A DNA stretch of 64,000 nt from Streptomyces solicavernae. Lineage in GTDB: Bacteria; Actinomycetota; Actinomycetes; Streptomycetales; Streptomycetaceae. A program made the position numbers and the translations under genes. How positions within the stretch are numbered: position 1 is the stretch's first letter; each line of letters opens with the position of its first letter. Location of the stretch: positions 33,694-97,693 of the forward strand of contig NZ_JASCIR010000024.1 in NCBI RefSeq assembly GCF_029968095.1, given 5' to 3'. Positions 17,523 through 25,620 of the stretch are shown here, one piece after another. The notes below the pieces were generated by a model. The model was given only the letters and a program-made list of their open reading frames with translations, was not told where the DNA came from and searched no databases.

Positions 17523-19541
17523 ATGACGAGTGCGACCGGCGGGGGCGACGACAACGTCGAGGGCGGTATCAAGCCACTCACCACGGCCGATCCGGCCCAC
17601 ATCGGCCCCTATCAGCTGCTCGGCCGGCTCGGCGCGGGCGGCATGGGGCGGGTGTACCTGGCGCGGGCCGGGAGCGGCCGTACGGTCGCGGTGAAGGTGG
17701 TGCACGAGGAGCACGTCGAGGACGGCCAGTTCCGGGCGCGGTTCCGGCGTGAGATCGGCGCGGCCCGCAAGGTCGGCGCCCGCCACACCGCGCCCGTCCT
17801 GGACTCCGACCCGGACGCCCGGCTCCCCTGGGTCGCCACGGGGTACGTGCCCGGGCTCTCCCTGGAGCAGGTGGTACGGGGCCATGGCCCGCTTCCCGCG
17901 CAGGCCGTGCACGCGCTCGGCGACGGCATGCTGCGCGCCCTGGAGGACATCCACGGCGCCGGGATCGTGCACCGGGACCTCAAGCCGTCCAACGTGATGC
18001 TGACCGTGGACGGGCCGCGCGTCATCGACTTCGGCATCGCCCGTGCCGTACAGACCGACGTCGAGTCGATGCTGACCAGCACCGGCATGGTGATCGGCTC
18101 GCCGGGCTTCATGGCGCCGGAGCAGATCCTGGGCGAGGGCTCCGGCCCGAAGTGCGACGTGTTCGCGCTGGGCTGCCTGCTGATGTACGCGGCCACGGGC
18201 GTGCTGCCGTTCGGCCACGGGGCCAGTAACCAGCACGCCGTGATGTACCGGATCGTCGAGGGCGAGCCGAAGCTCGGGCGGCTGAAGGACGAGCGGCTGC
18301 GTGCCCTCGTCGCCCGCTGCCTGACGAAGGACGTCGCCGAACGGCCCGATGTGGCCGCGCTGTTGGCGGACGAGGAGCGGCGCGCGGCGGTGCCGTCCGG
18401 TACGGAGCTGCCGGGCGCGGTCGTCACGCATCTCGCGCAGCAGGCGGCCCGGCTCCTGGACGCGGAGGTCGCCACCCCGGCCCGCGAGGAGCCCGCGGCC
18501 GGGGCACCGCCCGTCGACCGGGAGACGGCCCCGCCGCCCGTCGACCGGGAGACGGCCCACCTCGGCGGACCGAAGGCGGAGGCGGACGCCGGGGCCGAGG
18601 CCGGGGCCGAGGCCGGGGCCGAGGCCGGGGCCGGGGCCGAGGCCGGGGCCGGGGCCGGGGCCGGGGCCGATTCCAGGCCCTCGGGCGCGGCCGGGCCTGA
18701 GCCGAAGGCCGAGGCCGGCCCGGTGGGTCGGCGCGAGGAGGAGCGCGGGCGGGGGCGCCGTCTCCGGACGCTCGCCCTGTCGGTGCTCGCGGTCCTCGCG
18801 CTGGGCGGCGGCAGCCTTGCCCTGCTCCAGCCCTTCGGCGGCTCCGACGACAACGCGGCACCCCCGAAGGGCGGCCCGGCGGCCTCCTCGGGGCCCGACT
18901 CGCCGTCCGGGCCCAGCAGTTCACCGTCGGGGGAGGACAAGGACGAGAGTGACGAGGGTAAGGACGAGGACAAGGGCGGCAAGGACGGCGGCGGCTCCGG
19001 CGACGGCGGCAAGGGCTCGGCCGACTCCGCGGGCGCCTCCGGCCAGGGCTCCGCGGGCTCCGCGGGCGGCGCGGCGGACGACGGTGCGGGCGAAGGCGGC
19101 GCCGGCTCCGGAACGTCCACGGGCAGTGACTCCGGGTCGGGGGACGACGGCGGCTCCGGCTCGTCCGACGGCTCCGGTGGCGGCAGCGGAGGCGAAGGTG
19201 GAGGCGGAGGTGCGGTGCCCGAGTTCTTCGTCGACACTTGGAGGTACGCCGAGTCCCTCGACTACAACGGCCAGCCCGACACCGTCACGATCCACGCGAG
19301 CGGCTCGGTGCGCATGGTCGAGGAAGTGAACGGCAAGGCGTGCGTGTACACGGCGAAGGTGACGTCCAAGTCCAACCAGAACACCCGGATCGACATCGGC
19401 ACGGCGACGCTGACCAGCAGTGGCGCCCCGTACTCCTGCTACAAGACCCTGGACCCGTCGTACTTCGCTGTGAACGGAAGCGGGATCCAGCGCGGCTCAG
19501 GCGCCCCGAACACCAACGGCTACGACTACAAGCGCGCCTGA
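17523..19541 (+). CDS. Transmembrane Ser/Thr protein kinase (PknB-like) with unknown extracytoplasmic domain
   Basis: This is a 672-residue Hanks-type kinase. The cytoplasmic kinase domain spans about residues 23-290: glycine loop LGAGGMGRVYLA, catalytic Lys58 in VAVKVV, HRDLKPSN with Asp152, DFGIA with Asp169, and GSPGFMAPEQ before helix F. A juxtamembrane linker contains an Ala/Gly/Glu repeat (GAEAGAEAGAEAGAGAEAG). One membrane helix lies at about 415-437 (LRTLALSVLAVLALGGGSLALL). A Ser/Gly/Asp-rich extracytoplasmic spacer to about residue 563 ends in a roughly 110-residue domain with two cysteines (KACVY, YSCYK). No PASTA repeats are present. The ectodomain may sense a ligand, but I do not recognise it. 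The start follows AAGGGGA. Confidence 0.88.
   Translation: MTSATGGGDDNVEGGIKPLTTADPAHIGPYQLLGRLGAGGMGRVYLARAGSGRTVAVKVVHEEHVEDGQFRARFRREIGAARKVGARHTAPVLDSDPDARLPWVATGYVPGLSLEQVVRGHGPLPAQAVHALGDGMLRALEDIHGAGIVHRDLKPSNVMLTVDGPRVIDFGIARAVQTDVESMLTSTGMVIGSPGFMAPEQILGEGSGPKCDVFALGCLLMYAATGVLPFGHGASNQHAVMYRIVEGEPKLGRLKDERLRALVARCLTKDVAERPDVAALLADEERRAAVPSGTELPGAVVTHLAQQAARLLDAEVATPAREEPAAGAPPVDRETAPPPVDRETAHLGGPKAEADAGAEAGAEAGAEAGAGAEAGAGAGAGADSRPSGAAGPEPKAEAGPVGRREEERGRGRRLRTLALSVLAVLALGGGSLALLQPFGGSDDNAAPPKGGPAASSGPDSPSGPSSSPSGEDKDESDEGKDEDKGGKDGGGSGDGGKGSADSAGASGQGSAGSAGGAADDGAGEGGAGSGTSTGSDSGSGDDGGSGSSDGSGGGSGGEGGGGGAVPEFFVDTWRYAESLDYNGQPDTVTIHASGSVRMVEEVNGKACVYTAKVTSKSNQNTRIDIGTATLTSSGAPYSCYKTLDPSYFAVNGSGIQRGSGAPNTNGYDYKRA
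18590..18670. repeat. In-gene tandem repeat encoding Ala-Gly-Glu linker
   Basis: Repeated ggggccgaggcc and ggggccggggcc units lie in the kinase linker region. All are multiples of three, so the frame is kept and only linker length would change. Confidence 0.8.
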
Positions 19542-19758
19542 ACGCCGGGCCGCGCCACCTCCAACAGACCGGCAACAGCGGCCGGCCGCCGCCGGGGCGC
19601 CCTTGTGCGGACCGGCGCGAGGGTCTTGGGTGGACGGGTGCGTCTTCCGGGGCGGCGTCCGTACGCCCGCGTGCGCGCCCGCTCACGGAGGTCACCCCCA
19701 AGGCCCCAAGGCCCCAAGGGCCCGACGCCCCGACGCCTTCGAACAGGAGGAACCGGCC

Positions 19759-21039
19759 ATGAGTGAGGCCGACTGTACGGAGCACGACACGCTGGTGTCC
19801 GAGGACGAGGTGGAGGCGCTCGTCCACGGCATCTGCTTCAAGACCGGACCGCCCCGAAGAGTGGGCGTGGAACTGGAGTGGCTCGTCCACGAGGTGCACG
19901 CCCCCCGACGCCCCGTACCCCCCGAACGGTCCGCGGCGGCCGCCGCCGCACTGCGCGCCCTGCCCCTGCGTTCGGCCCTGACGGTCGAACCCGGCGGCCA
20001 GCTGGAGCTGAGCTCGCTGCCCGCCGCATCGCTGACGGAGTGCGTCGCCTCCGTCTCCGCCGACCTCCGCCTCGCCCGCAGCGAACTGGACGCCCTGGGG
20101 CTCGGCCTCTCCGGACTCGGCCAGGACCCCTGGCACCCGCCGCGCCGCCTCCTCGACGACGCCCGCTACATCGCGATGGAGCGGTACTTCGACCGCACCG
20201 GTCCTGCCGGGCGGGCCATGATGTGCTCGACGGCCTCGGTGCAGGTCTGCCTCGACGCCGGGTACGAGGAACCGGGCCCCCTCGGGCACGGGCGGCGCTG
20301 GCGCCTGGCCCATCTGCTCGGCGCGGTCCTGGTCGCCGCGTTCGCCAACTCCCCGCTCGACCGGGGCCGTCCGACGGGCTGGCGGTCCACCCGGCAGGCG
20401 GTGTGGGCGGCGATCGAGCCGGGCCGCAGCGCCGCTCCCCTGGAGGCCGCCGAGCCGCGCGACGCGTGGGTGCGGCACGCCCTGGACGCGCCGGTGATGT
20501 GCGTCCGTACGCCCGAGGGGCCGTGGTTGGTGCCGGAGCGGGTCAGCTTCCGGGACTGGCTGCGCGGCGGCGCGCTGCCCCGGCCGCCGACCCGCGCCGA
20601 CCTCGACTACCACTTGACGACGCTGTTCCCGCCGGTCAGGCCGCGCGGCCATCTGGAGCTGCGCATGATCGACGCGCAGCCCGGCCGGGACGGCTGGCTC
20701 GTACCGCTCGCCGTGACCGAGGCGCTGTTCGAGGACCCGCAGGCCGCGGAGCGGGCGTACCGCACCGTGAAACCGCTGGCCGAACGGGCCGCGGGCGAGG
20801 ACGGCGCGGCCGCCCCGCGCAGCCCGCTGTGGCTGGACGCCGCCCGGCACGGCCTCGCCGACCCGGAGCTGCGCGAGGCCGCCGAGGACTGTTTCGCCGC
20901 CGCCCTGGAGGCGCTGCCCCGGCGCGGCGCACCGGACGCGGTCGTGGACGCCGTCGGCGCGTTCGCGGAGCGCCATGTCGCGCGGGGCCGCTGCCCGGCC
21001 GACGACCTGCTCGACGAAGTGACCGGGAGGACACCTTGA
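19759..21039 (+). CDS. egtA: Glutamate-cysteine ligase EgtA (ergothioneine biosynthesis)
   Basis: This 426-residue member of the carboxylate-amine ligase / glutamate-cysteine ligase 2 family makes gamma-glutamylcysteine from Glu, Cys and ATP, the sulfur donor for EgtB. Seen are VGVELEWLVHEVH near the N-terminus (metal/ATP-binding glutamates), LTVEPGGQLELSS, the MMCSTASVQVCLDAG core and HLELRMIDAQPG near residue 300. AGGAGG at 19745-19750 fixes the ATG at 19759. It is the first gene of a four-gene operon in which every junction overlaps. In S. coelicolor, from memory, the same order is SCO0910-SCO0913. No egtE homologue follows; the last step is done by another PLP lyase in other streptomycetes. 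Confidence 0.93.
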   Translation: MSEADCTEHDTLVSEDEVEALVHGICFKTGPPRRVGVELEWLVHEVHAPRRPVPPERSAAAAAALRALPLRSALTVEPGGQLELSSLPAASLTECVASVSADLRLARSELDALGLGLSGLGQDPWHPPRRLLDDARYIAMERYFDRTGPAGRAMMCSTASVQVCLDAGYEEPGPLGHGRRWRLAHLLGAVLVAAFANSPLDRGRPTGWRSTRQAVWAAIEPGRSAAPLEAAEPRDAWVRHALDAPVMCVRTPEGPWLVPERVSFRDWLRGGALPRPPTRADLDYHLTTLFPPVRPRGHLELRMIDAQPGRDGWLVPLAVTEALFEDPQAAERAYRTVKPLAERAAGEDGAAAPRSPLWLDAARHGLADPELREAAEDCFAAALEALPRRGAPDAVVDAVGAFAERHVARGRCPADDLLDEVTGRTP

Positions 21040-22394
21040 ACACCCCCATGGACCCGCCCGACGAGGAGGCGCTGCGCACCGCCGCCCGCGCCGCCCTGAC
21101 CACCGCGCGGGACCGCACCCGGCTGCTCACCACCTGCGTGGACGAGGCCGAACTGACCGCACAGCACTCGCCGTTGATGTCGCCCCTCGTGTGGGACCTC
21201 GCGCACATCGGCAACCAGGAGGAGCAGTGGCTGCTTCGCGCCGTCGCCGGGCGCGAGGCGATGCGGCCGGAGATCGACTCGGTGTACGACGCGTTCGAAC
21301 ACCCGCGCGCGGAGCGCCCCTCGCTGCCGCTGCTTCCGCCGGACGAGGCACACCGGTACGCGGCGGAGGTGCGCGGCCGGGCCCTGGACGTCCTGGACAC
21401 CAGCGCGCTGCGCGGCTCGGCGCTGGTGGACGCGGCGTTCGCGTTCGGCATGATCGCGCAGCACGAGCAGCAGCACGACGAGACGATGCTGATCACGCAC
21501 CAGCTCCGCAAGGGCCCGGCCGCGCTCACGGCCCCCGACCCGGAGCCGGTGCGGCAGCCACCCGCGGCCCGTGAGGTCCTGGTCCCCGGCGGCCCGTTCA
21601 CCATGGGCACGTCGACCGAGCCGTGGGCCCTGGACAACGAGCGCCCGGCGCACCGCCGCGAGGTGGCCGCGTACTGGATCGACACGACGCCGGTGACGTG
21701 CGGCGCGTATCTGGAGTTCCTGGCGGACGGCGGGTACGACGAGCCGCGCTGGTGGGACCCGGCGGGATGGGCGCACGTGCGCGAGCACGGTCTCGTGGCG
21801 CCGCTGTTCTGGCGGCGCGAGGGCGGGCAGTGGCTGCGCCGCCGCTTCGGGGTGACGGAGCCGGTGCCGCCCGACGAGCCGGTGCTGCACGTGAGTTGGT
21901 ACGAGGCGGACGCGTACGCCCGCTGGGCGGGGCGCCGGCTTCCCACCGAGGCCGAGTGGGAGAAGGCCGCCCGGCACGACCCGTCCGCCGACCGCTCCCG
22001 CCGCTACCCGTGGGGCGACGCAGACCCGGCCCCGGACCACGCCAACCTCGGCCAGCGCCACCTCCGCCCGGCCCCGGCGGGCGCGTACGAGGCGGGCCAG
22101 TCACCTTTGGGCGTACGGCAGTTGATCGGCGACGTGTGGGAGTGGACGGCGAGCGACTTCCTGCCCTACCCGGGGTTCGCGGCGTTCCCGTACCGCGAGT
22201 ACTCGGAGGTGTTCTTCGGCGGCGACCACAAGGTGCTGCGCGGCGGCTCGTTCGCCGTGGACCGGGTGGCGTGCCGGGGCACGTTCCGCAACTGGGACCA
22301 TCCGGTGCGGCGGCAGATCTTCTCCGGCTTCCGCACGGCGCGGGACGCGCGCGTGGACGAGGCGGCCGGGACGGCCGGGGCGGTGGTGCGCTGA
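21036..22394 (+). CDS. egtB: Ergothioneine sulfoxide synthase EgtB
   Basis: This 452-residue non-heme iron enzyme couples O2-dependent C-S bond formation between gamma-glutamylcysteine (or cysteine) and hercynine. An N-terminal DinB-like helical domain (LVWDLAHIGNQEEQWLLR) provides iron His ligands together with HEQQHDET (His143 and His147). The C-terminal formylglycine-generating-enzyme / C-type-lectin domain contains PGGPFTMG, PRWWDPAGW, RLPTEAEWEKAAR, DVWEWTASDF and VLRGGSFAV. The start is probably TTG at 21036, overlapping the egtA stop (TTGA) and five bases after GGGAGG. The ATG at 21048 is in frame but too far from that site. Translational coupling with egtA is likely. Confidence 0.93.
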   Translation: MNTPMDPPDEEALRTAARAALTTARDRTRLLTTCVDEAELTAQHSPLMSPLVWDLAHIGNQEEQWLLRAVAGREAMRPEIDSVYDAFEHPRAERPSLPLLPPDEAHRYAAEVRGRALDVLDTSALRGSALVDAAFAFGMIAQHEQQHDETMLITHQLRKGPAALTAPDPEPVRQPPAAREVLVPGGPFTMGTSTEPWALDNERPAHRREVAAYWIDTTPVTCGAYLEFLADGGYDEPRWWDPAGWAHVREHGLVAPLFWRREGGQWLRRRFGVTEPVPPDEPVLHVSWYEADAYARWAGRRLPTEAEWEKAARHDPSADRSRRYPWGDADPAPDHANLGQRHLRPAPAGAYEAGQSPLGVRQLIGDVWEWTASDFLPYPGFAAFPYREYSEVFFGGDHKVLRGGSFAVDRVACRGTFRNWDHPVRRQIFSGFRTARDARVDEAAGTAGAVVR

Positions 22395-23167
22395 TGTGCC
22401 GTCACCTCGCCTGCCTGGGCCCGCCGGAACCCCTCGGCGAACTCCTCGTACGTCCGCCGCACAGCCTCTACGTGCAGTCCTGGGCGCCGCGCCGGCAGCG
22501 GCACGGGACAGTCAACGCCGACGGGTTCGGGGTGGGCTGGTACGCGGACGGAGATCCGGTGCCGGCCCGGTACCGGCGTGCCGGGCCCGTGTGGGGCGAC
22601 GAGTCCTTCGCGGACCTGGTGCGGGTGGTGCGCAGCGGCGCGTTCCTCGCGGCGGTGCGGGACGCGACGCGCGCGGGCGCGGACGGGGAGGCCGCGGCGG
22701 CCCCGTTCGCGTACGGGCCGTGGCTGTTCAGCCACAACGGGATGGTGGCGGGCTGGCCCGACTCCCTTGCGGAGCAAGCCCGTTGCCTGCCCGCCGAGGA
22801 ACTGCTCGCCCTGGAGGCGCGCTGCGACTCGGCGCTCGTGTGGGCGCTGCTGCTGCACCGGCTGCGGTCGGGCGACGCACTGCCGCAGGCACTGGCGGAC
22901 ACCGTCACGGAGGTCGCGGCCGCCGCGCCGCGCTCGCGCCTCAACCTGCTGGTGACGGACGGCACCGAGATCGCCGCGACGGCCTGGGGCGACAGCCTCT
23001 GGTACCGGCACGAGCCGGCCGGCGGCCGTACGGTCGTCGCCTCCGAGCCCTACGACGACGCGCCCGAGTGGTGCGAGGCGCCCGACCGGACGCTGCTGAC
23101 CGCGAGCCGCACCGAAGTACTGCTGACCCCGCTGAAGGACCCGGAGCCGAAGGAGCCGATGGCGTGA
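22394..23167 (+). CDS. egtC: Gamma-glutamyl hercynylcysteine sulfoxide hydrolase EgtC
   Basis: This 257-residue class II glutamine amidotransferase-fold (Ntn) hydrolase removes glutamate from the EgtB product. The N-terminus MCRHLACLGPP presents Cys2 as the nucleophile after Met removal. NADGFGVGWYADG and FSHNGMVAGW are the conserved substrate-pocket blocks, and RLNLLVTDG follows. The ATG overlaps the egtB stop by one base (TGATG). The fit to EgtC rather than a general glutamine amidotransferase rests on length, missing synthetase domain and operon context. Confidence 0.93.
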   Translation: MCRHLACLGPPEPLGELLVRPPHSLYVQSWAPRRQRHGTVNADGFGVGWYADGDPVPARYRRAGPVWGDESFADLVRVVRSGAFLAAVRDATRAGADGEAAAAPFAYGPWLFSHNGMVAGWPDSLAEQARCLPAEELLALEARCDSALVWALLLHRLRSGDALPQALADTVTEVAAAAPRSRLNLLVTDGTEIAATAWGDSLWYRHEPAGGRTVVASEPYDDAPEWCEAPDRTLLTASRTEVLLTPLKDPEPKEPMA

Positions 23168-24126
23168 GCACGCTGCAGTTCACCCGCACCCTGCCCGAGG
23201 ACGCCACCGGCGCCGCACTGCGCGCCGACGTCCTCACCGGCCTGACCGCCTCGCCGAAGACGCTGCCGCCGAAGTGGTTCTACGACGCGCGCGGCAGCGA
23301 GCTGTTCGACGAGATCACGACCCTGCCGGAGTACTACCCGACCCGCGCCGAGCGGGAGATCCTGCTGACCCGCGCGGAGGAGATCGCGGCCGCCACCGGG
23401 GCCCGTACCCTGATCGAGCTGGGCTCCGGCTCGTCCGACAAGACCCGCCATCTCCTGGACTCCCTGGCCGAGTTGGCGATGTACGTGCCGGTCGACGTCA
23501 GCGAGAGCGCGCTGCGGCAGGCCGCCGAGGCGCTGCGCGCGGAGCACCCGGGCCTTGCCGTGCACGCCCTGATCGCCGACTTCACCGCCCCGCTCGCCCT
23601 GCCCGCCACGCCGGGGCCGCGCCTGGTGGCGTTCCTCGGCGGCACCCTCGGCAACCTGCTGCCCGCGGAGCGCGCGGCGTTCCTCGCGTCGGTACGGGCG
23701 CTCCTCTCGCCGGGCGACGCGCTGCTGCTCGGCACCGACCTCGTGAAGGACGAGGGGACGCTGGTGGCGGCGTACGACGACGCGGCGGGGGTGACGGCGG
23801 AGTTCAACAAGAACGTCCTGAACGTCATCGACCGCGAGCTGGGCGCCGACTTCGACCCGGACGCGTTCACGCACGTGGCCCGCTGGGACCCGCGGGAGGA
23901 GTGGATCGAGATGCGGCTGCGGGCCCGCACCGACCTCTCCGTGAAGATCCCCGCCCTGGAGCTCGCGGTGGACTTCGCGGCGGGCGAGGAGCTGCGCACG
24001 GAGGTCTCGGCGAAGTTCCGGGAGGCCGGTGTGCGGGCCGAGCTGCTTGCGGCGGGCCTGACGCCGGCGCACTGGTGGACGGACGACGCGGGCCGGTTCG
24101 CGCTGTCGCTGTCGCGGGTGGCGTGA
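23164..24126 (+). CDS. egtD: L-histidine N-alpha-methyltransferase EgtD
   Basis: This 320-residue SAM-dependent enzyme trimethylates histidine to hercynine, the first dedicated step of ergothioneine synthesis. Features include PPKWFYDARGSELFDEIT at the start, SAM motif I LIELGSGSSDKTRHLL, VPVDVSESAL, FLGGTLGNLLP and GTDLVKDEGTL, then NVIDRELGADFDPDAF. This is the typical EgtD order. The start is GTG at 23164 overlapping the egtC stop (GTGA). It ends the operon; the next gene begins 37 bases later but encodes a PAS protein. Confidence 0.93.
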   Translation: MSTLQFTRTLPEDATGAALRADVLTGLTASPKTLPPKWFYDARGSELFDEITTLPEYYPTRAEREILLTRAEEIAAATGARTLIELGSGSSDKTRHLLDSLAELAMYVPVDVSESALRQAAEALRAEHPGLAVHALIADFTAPLALPATPGPRLVAFLGGTLGNLLPAERAAFLASVRALLSPGDALLLGTDLVKDEGTLVAAYDDAAGVTAEFNKNVLNVIDRELGADFDPDAFTHVARWDPREEWIEMRLRARTDLSVKIPALELAVDFAAGEELRTEVSAKFREAGVRAELLAAGLTPAHWWTDDAGRFALSLSRVA

Positions 24127-24163
24127 GGGGGCGGCCCCGCCGTACGCGTGCTGCACTGGACGT

Positions 24164-24511
24164 ATGACGTATCACGCGATCGTCGTCGCCGATGTGCAGG
24201 GGACGATCACGCAGTGGAGCGACGGCGCGGAGCGGCTGTTCGGCCACTCCGCGCCGGATGCCGTGGGCCGCACCCTCGACCTGCTGGTCCCCGAGCGGCT
24301 GCGCGAGGCGCACTGGGCGGGGTTCCGGCGCGCCATGGCCCACCCGGAGATCAAGGACATGGCGGCCGACCTGCCGGTCCACTGCGCCGACGGCGCGGAA
24401 CGGCTGTTCGCGGGGCGGCTGTTGGTGCTGTGCGACGGGCTCGGGGCGGCGCTGGGTGCGATGGGGATCTACGCGAGCGAGGGGAGCACGGGGGTACGGC
24501 CGTTCGGCTGA
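24164..24511 (+). CDS. Single PAS-domain protein
   Basis: This 115-residue protein is essentially one PAS fold: YHAIVVADVQGTITQWSDGAERLFGHSAPDAVGRTLDLLVPERLREAHW matches the PAS core, with H-W-GF and H-P contacts following. It lacks any effector domain. It probably senses redox state or a small ligand and acts on a partner. The ribosome site is weak and the ATG at 24164 is the first in frame. Position just after egtD suggests possible readthrough from the ergothioneine operon, but that link is inferred only from distance. Confidence 0.8.
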   Translation: MTYHAIVVADVQGTITQWSDGAERLFGHSAPDAVGRTLDLLVPERLREAHWAGFRRAMAHPEIKDMAADLPVHCADGAERLFAGRLLVLCDGLGAALGAMGIYASEGSTGVRPFG

Positions 24512-24636
24512 CTTGTCCCGGCATCGTCCCAGGGCCGGGCCGCCCTCGGCCCGCCGTCGCCTCGCGGCCCGTCGCCCCCTGGGGCACGGTGGTGAAGTCA
24601 TCACGCGTGTGACCAAGCGAAAGGAGTGCGGCCGCC

Positions 24637-24855
24637 ATGTCCGACCACACGTACCGGGTCTCCGAGATCGTCGGCACCTCGCAGGAGGGCGTCGACCAGG
24701 CCATCCGCAACGGCATCGCCCGCGCCGCACAGACGGTGCGCGGCCTCGACTGGTTCGAGGTGACCCAGGTCCGCGGCCATATCGTCGACGGTCAGATCGA
24801 GCACTACCAGGTCGGCCTCAAGGTCGGCTTCCGCATGGAGGAGGCGGAGGGCTGA
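24637..24855 (+). CDS. Dodecin (flavin-storage protein)
   Basis: This 72-residue protein matches dodecin in full: VYRVSEIVGTS-type start (HTYRVSEIVGTSQEGVDQAI), the helix AIRNGIARAAQTV, then RGLDWFEVTQVRGHIVDG, in which Trp is the residue that stacks on bound flavin, and the terminal strand EHYQVGLKVGFRME. Dodecins form hollow dodecamers that bind FMN, riboflavin or CoA in the cytoplasm. AAAGGAG at 24619-24625 sets the ATG. A Streptomyces-type repeat hairpin follows. Confidence 0.93.
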   Translation: MSDHTYRVSEIVGTSQEGVDQAIRNGIARAAQTVRGLDWFEVTQVRGHIVDGQIEHYQVGLKVGFRMEEAEG

Positions 24856-24861
24856 CCTTCC

Positions 24862-24952
24862 CCTCGAACGCCGGACAGGCTGCGCGGGGCTGTGACATGT
24901 GTGGCTGAGAAAACCAGCCCGTCCGGCGCTTGAGGACGAGCCCGCAGGGCGA
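24862..24952. repeat. Streptomyces dispersed intergenic repeat forming an imperfect hairpin
   Basis: The element agcccgtccggcgcttgagg (about 24916-24935) with its trailing acgagcccgcagggcgacc is, to my knowledge, repeated widely in Streptomyces spacers. An inverted, slightly diverged arm (ctcgaacgccggacaggct) lies at 24863-24881. The pair could fold and terminate dodecin transcription. A related copy (cttctccggcgattgagga) lies at 45374. Confidence 0.65.
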
Positions 24953-25030
24953 CCGAGGGTGCCCGAGCCAACGGTGCGGGACCGCAACCCCGCCTCAGCC
25001 CTGCCTCAAGCCTCAGCCCCGCCTCCCCCG

Positions 25031-25090
25031 CCTCACGTCCGCCTCCCCCGCCTCACGTCCGCCCCTCCCGCCTCACGTCCGCCCCTCCCG
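25031..25090. repeat. 20-bp tandem repeat carrying the stop codon of the HAD gene
   Basis: Three 20-base units (cctcacgtccgcc, then tcccccg or cctcccg) are present, with weaker copies to the left. On the minus strand each unit contains CGGACGTGAGGCGGG, so the terminal codons Arg-Thr-stop of the HAD gene recur downstream of the real stop. Confidence 0.85.
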
Positions 25091-25561
25091 CTCCTGCGCA
25101 TCCTTCAGCTCCGCCGACGGGTCCGCCCACGCGGCCCGTACGACCCGGAAGCCCGCCTGCCGCGCGGCCTCGCAGACCAGCTCGTCGTCGTCGACCAACA
25201 CCCGCACCTCGCGGGCGCGGGCCAGCCGGCGCAGCACGTCCAGCTTGGTGTGCCGGGCCGGCCTGCGGTCGCTGTCGCGCCGCATCCAGATGCGCCCGGC
25301 GGGCAGCCCGTGCCGCTCCAGCCAGGCCTCGGTGTCGGCGCGGCAGCGCTCGGGCCGGCCCGTCAGGTACTGGATCTCGCACTGCTCGGCGTGCGTACGG
25401 ACCAGGGCGATGCCCTCGGCGAGCGGCGGGTCGTCCGGCGCGGCCGCGAAGAAGCCGCTCCAGTCGCGCGGCCTGCCCTCCAGGAAGTGCTGGCGGTGCG
25501 CGGTGCCGGCGAGGGTGTTGTCGACGTCGAACACGGCGACCGGGCGGGGTGCGTGGTCCAT
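25073..25561 (-). CDS. HAD-superfamily phosphatase domain protein
   Basis: This 162-residue haloacid-dehalogenase-fold protein has motif I VAVFDVDNTLAGTAHR (the aspartate nucleophile and DxD acid/base), motif II IQYLTGRPERCRADTEAWL (conserved Thr), a lysine-containing TKLDVLRRL and motif IV VLVDDDELVC. The arrangement resembles the 3'-phosphatase half of polynucleotide kinases and small acid phosphatases; substrate unknown. The ATG at 25561 begins four codons before the fold. The C-terminal EREGRT and the stop lie in a 20-bp tandem repeat, so the extreme C-terminus may be repeat-derived. Confidence 0.82.
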   Translation of the reverse strand: MDHAPRPVAVFDVDNTLAGTAHRQHFLEGRPRDWSGFFAAAPDDPPLAEGIALVRTHAEQCEIQYLTGRPERCRADTEAWLERHGLPAGRIWMRRDSDRRPARHTKLDVLRRLARAREVRVLVDDDELVCEAARQAGFRVVRAAWADPSAELKDAQEREGRT

Positions 25562-25620
25562 CCGGCCAGCGTAACGAGCCCTTCGGGAAGCAGGCGCAGG
25601 CGTCCCGCGTTGTACGGGCC

